From Leptofilum sp041748655 (GTDB lineage: Bacteria; Chloroflexota; Anaerolineae; Promineifilales; Promineifilaceae): a DNA stretch of 64,000 nt. A model generated the notes under the pieces. The model did not search any database. It saw only the letters and a program-made list of their open reading frames with translations, and was not told where the DNA came from. Each line of letters begins with the position of its first letter. The first letter of the stretch is position 1. Made by a program: the position numbers and the translations under genes. The stretch covers positions 62,001-126,000 of the forward strand of contig JBGTCV010000006.1 of NCBI GenBank assembly GCA_041748655.1, given 5' to 3'. This document shows positions 1 to 7,194 of this stretch, piece by piece.

Positions 1-1204
1 TCTGCCCAGCGTAGACCGCACCAGCATTCCGCTGAACCAGGTGAAATATAACCAGCTGCTCGACCCGCTGTTTGAGTTCTCTGGCGCGTGTGCCGGTTGT
101 GGTGAAACACCGTATCTGAGCTTGCTCAGTCGTCTCTTTGGCGACCGGGCCGTCATTGCCAACGCTACAGGCTGTTCTTCCATCTATGGCGGCAACCTGC
201 CCACCACACCCTGGTCTCAAAATGCAGACGGCCGTGGCCCAGCCTGGTCCAACTCCCTTTTTGAAGACAACGCCGAATTTGGCATGGGGATGCGTGTCGC
301 GCTGGATCAGCGGCTGGAAGCGGCCACCAACACGCTGCGCGAAATGCGCGACGTGCTGGGTACGGTGCTGGTAGATAGCATCCTCTATGCCGACCAGATG
401 ACCGAAGCAGATATCCAGGCACAGCGTGCCCGGGTGGAAGATTTGAAAGAGCGCGTGAAAAGTTTGTTATCTGGCAAGGAACACGGCGTTGGTAACTTCC
501 AGGGCCGCCTGGCCAACCTGCTCAGCATGGCCGACATTCTGGTCAAGAAGAGCGTCTGGATTGTGGGTGGTGACGGTTGGGCCTACGACATTGGTTTTGG
601 CGGTCTGGACCACGTGCTGGCTTCCGGGCGCAACGTCAACGTGCTGGTGCTGGATACAGAAGTGTACTCCAACACTGGTGGACAGATGTCCAAGGCAACG
701 CCGCGCGGCGCGGTGGCCAAGTTTGCCGCTGCTGGCAAGCCCATGCCGAAGAAAGATTTGGGTCTGCTGGCTATCAGCTATGGCAATATTTACGTAGCCA
801 AGATCGCCTTTGGGGCGAAAGATGCCCAAACGGTCCGGGCGTTCCAGGAAGCTGAAGCGTATGATGGGCCTTCGCTGATTATTGCCTACAGCCATTGCAT
901 TGCCCACGGTTACGATATGAAGTTTGGTCTGGAACAGCAGACAGCGGCCGTAAACAGTGGTCATTGGCCGCTCTTCCGCTTCAACCCAGATTTGGCTGGT
1001 ACCGAGCAAAATCCATTCTCGCTAGACAGTCGCCCGCCGACACAATCGCTGGAGAGCTATATCTACCGCGAAGGACGCTACCGCATCTTGCAGCAAAGCA
1101 ACCCGCAAGCGGCCGAACGGCTGTTGGCGTTAGCCAAGCAGGATGTAGCCGATCGATGGGTTAAGGTTAAACAAATGGCCGGTATCGACGACAAATCTGA
1201 ATGA
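1..1204 (+). CDS. nifJ: Pyruvate:ferredoxin (flavodoxin) oxidoreductase, C-terminal part
   Basis: The gene is cut by the window edge: the frame is open from base 2, and the GTG at 41 is only the first possible start inside the window. The roughly 400 visible residues are the C-terminal thiamine-diphosphate part of the one-chain enzyme that oxidises pyruvate to acetyl-CoA and CO2 and reduces ferredoxin or flavodoxin. The motif GACAGCGETPY supplies cysteines for a [4Fe-4S] cluster. GDGWAYDIGFGGLDHVLASG and the following NTGGQ-containing stretch are the ThDP/Mg site. The protein ends with the PPTQSLESYIYREGRYRIL-type tail seen in NifJ. It is followed after 80 bases by a DHODH-like gene, a pairing I recall from several anaerobic lineages. 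Confidence 0.95.
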   Translation, partial: LPSVDRTSIPLNQVKYNQLLDPLFEFSGACAGCGETPYLSLLSRLFGDRAVIANATGCSSIYGGNLPTTPWSQNADGRGPAWSNSLFEDNAEFGMGMRVALDQRLEAATNTLREMRDVLGTVLVDSILYADQMTEADIQAQRARVEDLKERVKSLLSGKEHGVGNFQGRLANLLSMADILVKKSVWIVGGDGWAYDIGFGGLDHVLASGRNVNVLVLDTEVYSNTGGQMSKATPRGAVAKFAAAGKPMPKKDLGLLAISYGNIYVAKIAFGAKDAQTVRAFQEAEAYDGPSLIIAYSHCIAHGYDMKFGLEQQTAAVNSGHWPLFRFNPDLAGTEQNPFSLDSRPPTQSLESYIYREGRYRILQQSNPQAAERLLALAKQDVADRWVKVKQMAGIDDKSE

Positions 1205-1212
1205 AATAGCAG

Positions 1213-1264
1213 CCTCCCGCAGGTTTTTCCCAGAGATTGTACATACAAGGGAACCTGCGGGAGG
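1213..1264. repeat. Inverted repeat with CCTCCCGCAGGTT arms
   Basis: Two 13-bp arms, CCTCCCGCAGGTT (1213-1225) and its exact complement AACCTGCGGGAGG (1252-1264), enclose 26 bases between nifJ and the next gene. A lone half-site occurs at 18983-18995 and a related element (arm AACCTCCCGGA) at 22890-22924. It could fold in the transcript. There is no T-run, so a terminator is not supported. Confidence 0.7.
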
Positions 1265-1285
1265 TTATGATCGTAGGAGGATGTG

Positions 1286-2314
1286 ATGAACTTAAAGACA
1301 AATTATTTGGGTCTGGAATTAAAAAATCCTTTGGTGCCGTCCTCGTCGCCGCTGTCTCGTACGCTGGATGGGCTGCGACAGATGGAAGATGCGGGGGCCA
1401 GCGCCATCGTGCTGTATTCGCTGTTTGAAGAGCAAATTTTGCAGGAAAGCCACACCTTGAATGAGCATTTGCTCCAGGGAACGGAGAGTTTTGCCGAGGC
1501 GCTGGATTATTTTCCTGAAGCGCCGGAGTATCAATATGGGCCGGATGTTTATTTGAACCACATTCGCCGGGCCAAGGAGTCGTTATCGATTCCAATTATT
1601 GCCAGTTTGAACGGGGTTTCGGATGGTTGGTGGATTTGGTATGCCAAGGATATTGAGCAAGCGGGCGCGGATGCGCTGGAGCTAAACATCTACTACCTGC
1701 CGACGAACCTGGATGTGTCCAGCGCTGAGGTGGAGGCAATGTATTTAGATGCCCTGGCGCAGGTGAAGTCTGTGGTGTCGATTCCGGTGGCGATGAAGCT
1801 GAATCCGTATTTCAGCGCGATGGGTAACATGTCCAAGCGTCTGGTTGAAGGCGGGGCGGATGGGCTGGTGCTGTTTAACCGGTTCTACCAACCAGACCTG
1901 GATATGGAGCAGCTTTCTGTGGTGCCGAATTTGGTGTTGAGTGACTCAACCGAACTGCGGCTGCCGCTGCGCTGGATTGCAATTTTATACGGCCGTATCC
2001 AAGCCGATCTCGCCCTCACTTCTGGCGTCCACAACGTCACCGACGTGCTGAAAGGAATTGCCGCCGGGGCATCTGTCACCATGCTGGCTTCTGAACTGCT
2101 GCGCAACGGGGTTGGGCGTCTAAAAATCATCCACGCCGGGGTTGAAGCCTGGCTGCAAGAAAATGAATATGAATCATTGGATCAGCTGCGTGGCAGCCTG
2201 AGCCAGATTAACTGTGCCGAACCGGCCGCCTTTGAACGGGCCAACTACATGCGTGTCCTCAGCTCCTACTCAGATGATTATGGTATGCGCCGGGTGCCTA
2301 TGACCTTCGATTAA
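1286..2314 (+). CDS. Dihydroorotate dehydrogenase-like flavoprotein
   Basis: This 342-residue TIM-barrel flavoprotein resembles class 1 dihydroorotate dehydrogenases: the N-terminus reads YLGLELKNPLVPSSSPLSRT, and NGVSDGWW, VAMKLNPYFS, a GADGLVLFNR segment and a C-terminal phosphate-binding GAASVTMLASELL stretch follow. The ATG at 1286 is chosen over GTG 1283 because AGGAGG at 1275-1280 gives a 5-base spacing. It lies 80 bases behind nifJ on the same strand and is probably cotranscribed, ending at a strong terminator. The place beside pyruvate oxidoreductase and the absence of other pyrimidine genes suggest that the substrate may not be dihydroorotate. Confidence 0.85.
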   Translation: MNLKTNYLGLELKNPLVPSSSPLSRTLDGLRQMEDAGASAIVLYSLFEEQILQESHTLNEHLLQGTESFAEALDYFPEAPEYQYGPDVYLNHIRRAKESLSIPIIASLNGVSDGWWIWYAKDIEQAGADALELNIYYLPTNLDVSSAEVEAMYLDALAQVKSVVSIPVAMKLNPYFSAMGNMSKRLVEGGADGLVLFNRFYQPDLDMEQLSVVPNLVLSDSTELRLPLRWIAILYGRIQADLALTSGVHNVTDVLKGIAAGASVTMLASELLRNGVGRLKIIHAGVEAWLQENEYESLDQLRGSLSQINCAEPAAFERANYMRVLSSYSDDYGMRRVPMTFD

Positions 2315-2354
2315 TCATACAGCTTACTGAGCAGCGATTGCTTGTTTGTGTTTG

Positions 2355-2387
2355 CTGCCACCCGAACGTTCGGGTGGCAGTTTTTTT
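2355..2387 (+). terminator. Rho-independent terminator, perfect palindrome
   Basis: CTGCCACCCGAACGTTCGGGTGGCAG (two 13-base half-sites, 2355-2380) is a perfect 26-base palindrome followed by seven T. It closes the nifJ/DHODH-like transcription unit 40 bases after the stop codon. Confidence 0.9.
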
Positions 2388-2474
2388 GAGCTAATCCCAA
2401 ATTGAAAAAAAATAACCGGTAAAATTGACTCAATCTCTGTCAGCCTAACCCAATCAATCATGGAGGACAAAAAA

Positions 2475-2783
2475 ATGGGTGACCAAATTTTTATGGCGGT
2501 TGTTACAGTAATTGGCGCGGCATTTTTCATAAACGGTATCTATTCCCTTATAAAGGGCGAGACCAAAGTTTATTTTGGGCGGAGAAACAGGACTTTGGTG
2601 ACTCTGACGGGAACAGCAGGTGATGTTGTTGCGGGTATGAGCGTGTTAAGTGGTTCGGCTCTATTGATTGCTTCGATAACGTATTGGCTTGGCGTGATAT
2701 CATTTGATATTGGCATTATTGTTGCTGTCGCGGGAGTGCTTCTGTATCAAGCAGTCGCTTTTGTAATGAATCTCCTCAAATAG
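2475..2783 (+). CDS. Small membrane protein of unknown function
   Basis: The 102-residue product has about three hydrophobic segments, near residues 5-26, 50-70 and 75-100, with a basic loop (YFGRRNRTL) between the first two, so it is probably an inner-membrane protein. The ATG at 2475 is preferred to the one at 2460 because GGAGG at 2462-2466 lies 8 bases before it and would lie inside the gene for the earlier start. It follows a terminator and stands alone. I do not recognise the family. Confidence 0.75.
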   Translation: MGDQIFMAVVTVIGAAFFINGIYSLIKGETKVYFGRRNRTLVTLTGTAGDVVAGMSVLSGSALLIASITYWLGVISFDIGIIVAVAGVLLYQAVAFVMNLLK

Positions 2784-2880
2784 TTTTAGAGACACAAAAT
2801 TTTTATCAAAATTTCAAGTTAGAAATCGTCAAAAACTACCGATGCTAAGTTGCTGCTTAAGCGAGGTTTGGAAACCTCGG

Positions 2881-3642
2881 CTACGGCTCGAATTCGGCTG
2901 AAAGGGGGAAATGGTCGGAGGCGTGGCGGATTGCGGGGTGGTCGTTTACCACGTGGGAGGTTTGCAGCCGGGGCAGTATCTGCGGGTCGGCGAAGATGTA
3001 GTCGTAGCGGGTGGTGGGGTTGATGGTCCACCAGGTAAAGCCGTCGGCGCGGGGGTGCAGGTGGCGGAAGCAGTCGGTGTAGCCAGCGCGGAGCAGCCGG
3101 GGGATGGCAAGGCGGAAGATGAGCCGGAGCTGCAGCAGCATCAGCCGCCGCATTCGGGCCGGATTTTTGTGCTGCAGCACCCGGTCGCCCGGCCCGATGG
3201 CGTTCAGGTCGCCAAGGATGAGGTGGGGGGTAGACGGCCGTTTCCCAATAATCTCCAGCAGTTTCCCCACCGCCTGCCAGCGGCGAATCTCAAAAGGCAG
3301 CAGCAAAAAGGGTAAAAAGTGGACGTTGTAGACGGTCAGCGGGCCGCTGGGCAGTGTGATTTGTGCTTCTAGGGCCGCCTGGGTGAGCGGCGGCTGGTTG
3401 TAAATTTGCCACTGCTGGATGGGGTAGCGGGAGAGCAGGGCGATGTGCCGCTCGCCGCTGCCGTGGCCCCAGGCGTGGTGCATTTCCAGCCGCTCCGCCA
3501 AAATCTGCACCACCTCATGGTCGTCGGCTTCGGTCAGGCCAACCACGTCGGCATTAACGTGAGCCAGGACGGCGTAGATGCTTTCCATCTGCTTGCGCCC
3601 GCCGAATTCGAGGTTGTAGGTGAGGATTTTGAGTGGGTTCAT
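2881..3642 (-). CDS. Endonuclease/exonuclease/phosphatase family protein
   Basis: The 253-residue product has the EEP fold shared by exonuclease III, DNase I and inositol phosphatases. In order it shows LTYNLEFGG with the catalytic Asn, VVGLTEADDHE with the metal-binding Glu, a GHGSGERHIALLSRYPI strand, the LILGDLNAIGPGD Asp/Asn pair, YDYIFADPQ, and the terminal SDHFPLSAEF with the catalytic Asp-His. There is no signal peptide. The substrate cannot be told. Short cytosolic members of this type are often annotated as generic phosphodiesterases. Confidence 0.88.
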   Translation of the reverse strand: MNPLKILTYNLEFGGRKQMESIYAVLAHVNADVVGLTEADDHEVVQILAERLEMHHAWGHGSGERHIALLSRYPIQQWQIYNQPPLTQAALEAQITLPSGPLTVYNVHFLPFLLLPFEIRRWQAVGKLLEIIGKRPSTPHLILGDLNAIGPGDRVLQHKNPARMRRLMLLQLRLIFRLAIPRLLRAGYTDCFRHLHPRADGFTWWTINPTTRYDYIFADPQILPRLQTSHVVNDHPAIRHASDHFPLSAEFEP

Positions 3643-3659
3643 GGTTGGGGGGAAGTAAT

Positions 3660-4076
3660 TCAGTTAGTTTCTTCTTTTATTTCTCCCCAATCGATAACTT
3701 TCATATCTTCAATTGTTATATCGTCGATAGTTAAGCTATACCATTTCATGTCCTCGCTAAAGCAGTTAAAAAATACAACAAGCCCTCTGGTAGAACCTGA
3801 TCCACTTAAAACATTGTGAGCTTTTCTAGCGCACCTTTGAGGATTATGCGTTTTCATCCAATTGTCGAGTCGAGAATCCAGGTTTGAGTCTATCATTTCA
3901 TATGCGGCTGGGTGGTTTGTTCTCAGGGCTACTGCAAATGCCACGGCTAAGTCAGATTCTGTGTTACGTTTGTACAAATAGTAGAAATCATCAACAGACG
4001 GTGAGTTAAGTGACCAAATGAATATTACTATCAAGCCGAGAGTAACCAGAACAATAAAAGTTCTCCTTCTTGTCAT
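3660..4076 (-). CDS. Hypothetical protein with N-terminal membrane anchor
   Basis: The 138-residue product starts with a basic stretch (MTRRR) and one hydrophobic helix (about residues 6-22), followed by a soluble domain rich in Asp, Glu and Asn with two cysteines. It is probably anchored with the domain outside the membrane. It sits 17 bases upstream of the EEP gene on the same strand, so the two may be cotranscribed. The stretch is more AT-rich than its neighbours, which may mark acquisition. No family is recognised. Confidence 0.65.
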   Translation of the reverse strand: MTRRRTFIVLVTLGLIVIFIWSLNSPSVDDFYYLYKRNTESDLAVAFAVALRTNHPAAYEMIDSNLDSRLDNWMKTHNPQRCARKAHNVLSGSGSTRGLVVFFNCFSEDMKWYSLTIDDITIEDMKVIDWGEIKEETN

Positions 4077-4873
4077 GTTTTACCTTCCGTAATTTATCCT
4101 AATCAGCAACCCTTTCCCAAGTGTCAGGGCCACTAGGAACCCTGTCAATCTTCAACCACTCTGGCCATGGTCCCTCGCTCTGGCACGATCTTCGGCTTGC
4201 ACGAAACCTCACCCGGCTGCGGTCGGCGTTGGCGCATGTATGCGCAGCCGCACCGCCTACTCCGCCCTGCTGAATCCTTGCATTTTAGCATAAGTTGGTG
4301 GGTAACGGCCGTTCACCCATTAAGCAAAAATTGAAGGAGAGCACCTTTGGCAACGGCCGTATCCCCCACCATCACCCCAAATTAGCAAGAAGGGAACAGA
4401 TACAAAAAAACAAAGGGACAAAGAAACGAAGGGAACGGCCGTAACCCATCCCACAATTAACCATTCACACGGCCGTATTCATTTTTGCCGCGAATGACGC
4501 GAATTAACGCGAACAGCTCCCCATTCGTTGGTTACTCAAATTCGTTGTTGTCTTTACGGCCGTTTACATACCCACACCAGGGGATAACGAAGCGAAGGAA
4601 CGGAGGGTACGACCGTTTTCGGTCAGAATGATAGCGGAGTAGCCGTTTAGCCCGCCAACCCTACAACAGGTACGGGAAGTGGCACGGCGAGGACGCCGGC
4701 CACAGCCATTCAAGAAGACCTGTCCAGAGCAGGGCGGTCGGAGATAAAACTATAGACACGGCCGAATAAAACAAATATAATTCGCCCAATAATCTTGCCT
4801 TTCAGCTTGGTTCGTGAAAATTTCTTTTTCGAACCGGGCTGTTGTCGTTTATAGAGGATAGGCTCTGATAAAT
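4077..4873. other. Long intergenic region rich in dispersed repeats
   Basis: No convincing gene is seen in nearly 800 bases. The region holds copy 1 of the 127-bp repeat (4171-4298), five ACGGCCGT palindromes, and a CGCGAATTAACGCGAA-type direct repeat near 4490-4515. It looks like a landing zone for repeats between a minus-strand and a plus-strand gene. Confidence 0.7.
4171..4298. repeat. 127-bp dispersed repeat, copy 1
   Basis: This stretch, from TCCCTCGCTCTGGCAC to TAGCATAAGTTGG, returns at 6982-7108 with about eight differences including a one-base indel. It contains two mutually exclusive hairpins: CGGCTGCG (4214-4221) with CGCAGCCG (4243-4250), and the inner GCGCAT/ATGCGC. No open frame or target-site duplication is obvious. 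It could be a MITE-like element or a structured RNA. Confidence 0.8.
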
Positions 4874-5584
4874 ATGCAATTGAAAAATGTGGTTTTCATC
4901 CTGATTTTAATGATGCTGTTTGGGTCGGCTTGTTCAGGGGACACACCGGACACGGCAGCCCCAACGGTTGAAACGGTCGAAACAGACCCCGCATCGGCCC
5001 CGACAACGGCCGTCGAGCCAACCCCGGAACCGACCGAAACGGACTTTCCCATTCCGGCCGGCGTCCTGCCAACGGCCGAAGCCCCCACCGGAACGGTGCT
5101 GGAGACGGTGGGCAACGATATGCTCCTGGCCCACCCCGACTTCAGCTGGCTCGTCACCCTGCCCGCCGACTGGATTATCACCTACGACTCCGGCTTCCAA
5201 CTGGAAGCCAACAGCCCCGACCAGGCCGTCTTTGCCCGAATCCAGGCTCAACGTTGGGAAACGGCCGAAGGGCGGCTGCCCAATGCCCGCGCCTATGTCG
5301 ACCACTGGAAAAACTTTACCTACGGCGATATCTTCCCGCTCTATGCCGACGGTGAGCAGCTTGCCGAAATAGAGGTATCCCCCAACAAGTTTGGCGGCCC
5401 CTATTTACAGTATGAATTCCTGGACAGCGCAGACGGTCTTCATTACTTCCAGATTTATGCGTCGGCCGGCGGGCCAGGTTCGGCCATGCTGTCAGTGTGG
5501 ACGGCCGCAGACGATTACGCCGCATTCCAGGCCATCATGGAAGCCATTTTAGCGTCATTTGAACTCGTGGAGAGTGGCGAGTGA
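4874..5584 (+). CDS. Secreted lipoprotein with Thr/Pro/Glu-rich linker
   Basis: The 236-residue product starts with a lipoprotein signal: hydrophobic core and lipobox LFGSAC with Cys20 as the lipidation site. Residues 21-70 form a low-complexity Thr/Pro/Glu linker typical of surface lipoproteins in this window. The C-terminal domain of about 160 residues (from LLAHPDFSWLVTLPADW) resembles PsbP/lipoprotein-type beta domains, but I cannot name it. It is followed directly by a secreted diheme protein on the same strand. The ATG at 4874 gives the only sensible signal peptide. Confidence 0.8.
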   Translation: MQLKNVVFILILMMLFGSACSGDTPDTAAPTVETVETDPASAPTTAVEPTPEPTETDFPIPAGVLPTAEAPTGTVLETVGNDMLLAHPDFSWLVTLPADWIITYDSGFQLEANSPDQAVFARIQAQRWETAEGRLPNARAYVDHWKNFTYGDIFPLYADGEQLAEIEVSPNKFGGPYLQYEFLDSADGLHYFQIYASAGGPGSAMLSVWTAADDYAAFQAIMEAILASFELVESGE

Positions 5585-5586
5585 AG

Positions 5587-5660
5587 GTAATTGGTAATTG
5601 GGCATTAAGGCCAAATCAACCCAATTACAAGCGGTGTCCTTTACCGCCAATTACGAATTA
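5587..5660. repeat. AATTGGGTAATT-type low-complexity tract
   Basis: A short tract of GGTAATTGGTAATTGGGC followed by inverted CCCAATTAC/CCAATTACG units lies between two genes. It belongs to the same intergenic family as the tracts near 7166, 9042, 11704, 17905, 23296 and 51885. Confidence 0.6.
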
Positions 5661-5717
5661 CGCACTCAACCAATCAACCCAATCAAAAATCCTAAAAAAC
5701 CAGGAGACTTCAACAAC

Positions 5718-6881
5718 ATGAAGTTAAAATCAATGTTAATTCCGGGCTTGCTCGTTGTGGGTACGGCCATCTTTTTTCTTGTTTTTGCGAATCAATCGCA
5801 GGCGGGAGCCATTGAGAGCGCTTTTTTCAGCACTGAAAGCGACAGTGAATTGATGTGTTCGCTGTCCGAGTCTCAGCAGAAGATGTCGGCCGACGCCTTC
5901 GCCGAGATGATGCCGACTTTTCAACATCCGCGCTGCGCTAACTGTCACGGCGGGGTGCGGCCGTTTGCGGCCAACACCACCCACGCTGGGGGCAAGTTTG
6001 ACCTGGTGCTGGACGCCGACGGGAATGTCTTGATTGAGAAAACCTTCGGCGGCTGCCAGAACTGTCACGGCGGGCTGCCCGGTTGGGAAGTGCCAACCAT
6101 CAATTTGTCGTTTGTGGGCAAGGACGCCATTACCCTTTGCAAGCAGATGAAGGGCGAGTTCAGTTCGGCCGAAATTTTTATGGACCATCTGACCCGCGAC
6201 CGGGGCAAGACCCCTTTTATTGAGGCAGCCTTTGCCGGTATGCGGGGCTTGAACCAGGAGGGCAGCGACTTCTACGAAGCCCTGAATGATAAACAGCCGG
6301 TTCCCGAACCGCCAGCTGCTTCCCATGCCGCCCTGATTAGCCAGGGCCAAAGCTGGGTGGACGCCATGGGCGGCGAGTTCAAAGGCCGCGAATCCTGCGG
6401 CTGCGAACCCCAACAGTACGCTATTAAATTGGACGAGGTGTTTACGGGCAGCTTTATCTATGACGGCGGCAGCATCATTTGGGATGGGTCCGCCCACGTT
6501 CAAATTCCCATTACATTCAAGGATGACGGCTCTTTTACGGGCGAAACGCGAGCTGACCGCACCATCTCGGCGACCCTGGCCGGACTGGTAGACTGCTCCA
6601 CCTCCGTTACTTACAGTGTACGCTGGGTTGTGGAAGGCCGCATGAATGAGGAGGATCAAACCATTACCTTCAGCGTCCAACTTTTCCATGACCCGGCCCA
6701 GATGGGATGTGGCGCCCCGGCGATGGAGCCGGATAACGATAACAGCAACTTCGGCAGCCCGCTCAGCCAGGTTACGATGGACGCTTTCATCAATGAAGAA
6801 AAAGTTGTTGACCTGGACACCGATATCAATGATGTTCATCTTAATGACAAATTTACAATTGTGATTGTGAAGGTTAATTAG
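5718..6881 (+). CDS. Secreted diheme cytochrome c-type protein
   Basis: The product has 387 residues, with an N-terminal signal peptide (MKLKSMLIPGLLVVGTAIFF...QSQA). Two CXXCH heme-binding motifs, CANCHGG and CQNCHGG, lie about 40 residues apart near residues 72 and 112, so it should carry two c-type hemes outside the membrane. The C-terminal 190 residues are beta-rich with CGCEPQQY and further cysteines, and are unknown to me. The ATG at 5718 is used because the upstream in-frame stretch is intergenic repeat and CAGGAG lies at 5701-5706. The diheme layout resembles hemes of cytochrome c peroxidase-like or DUF1587-type proteins, but the rest does not match well enough to assign. Confidence 0.78.
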   Translation: MKLKSMLIPGLLVVGTAIFFLVFANQSQAGAIESAFFSTESDSELMCSLSESQQKMSADAFAEMMPTFQHPRCANCHGGVRPFAANTTHAGGKFDLVLDADGNVLIEKTFGGCQNCHGGLPGWEVPTINLSFVGKDAITLCKQMKGEFSSAEIFMDHLTRDRGKTPFIEAAFAGMRGLNQEGSDFYEALNDKQPVPEPPAASHAALISQGQSWVDAMGGEFKGRESCGCEPQQYAIKLDEVFTGSFIYDGGSIIWDGSAHVQIPITFKDDGSFTGETRADRTISATLAGLVDCSTSVTYSVRWVVEGRMNEEDQTITFSVQLFHDPAQMGCGAPAMEPDNDNSNFGSPLSQVTMDAFINEEKVVDLDTDINDVHLNDKFTIVIVKVN

Positions 6882-6981
6882 CAGCTATTCCGGCGTCGCC
6901 GAGAAATCCGGCACGGGTCTCTCGGCGGCTTCGGCCTCCGTTTCGGCCAACCCATTGGTCCGAATATCCTCAATCAACCAT

Positions 6982-7108
6982 TCCCTGCTCTGGCACGGTC
7001 TTCGGCTTGCACGAAACTTCACCCGGCTGCAGTCGGCGTTGGCGCAGGTATGCGCAGCCGCACCGCCTACTTCGCCCTGCTGAATCCTTGCATTTTAGCA
7101 TAAGTTGG
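6982..7108. repeat. 127-bp dispersed repeat, copy 2
   Basis: This is the second copy of the element at 4171-4298, same orientation, in the spacer between a plus-strand and a minus-strand gene. Most changes spare the outer stem: CGGCTGC still pairs with GCAGCCG, and the inner GCGCA/TGCGC stem remains. Both copies are followed within 10 bases by an AACGGCCGTT palindrome. Confidence 0.8.
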
Positions 7109-7165
7109 GAAGCAACGGCCGTTCCCCCGCAAGAACAAAGGCAGAAGGCAGAAAACGGCCGCTAA

Positions 7166-7194
7166 CTCACAATTACTTAATTACCCAATTACAT
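7166..7194. repeat. AATTACCC-type low-complexity tract
   Basis: CACAATTACTTAATTACCC followed by AATTAC overlaps the 3' end of the asparagine synthase gene, so the last codons (about residues 615-620) may derive from the repeat. Confidence 0.5.

Noticed and set aside
4077..4873. tRNA or other small RNA gene in the long spacer
   Set aside because: No cloverleaf with TTCGANNC-type loop was found by eye; only repeat structure is visible.
5736..6839. 367-codon open frame opposite the diheme protein
   Set aside because: The plus strand has a signal peptide, RBS and two heme motifs; the minus frame is a shadow.
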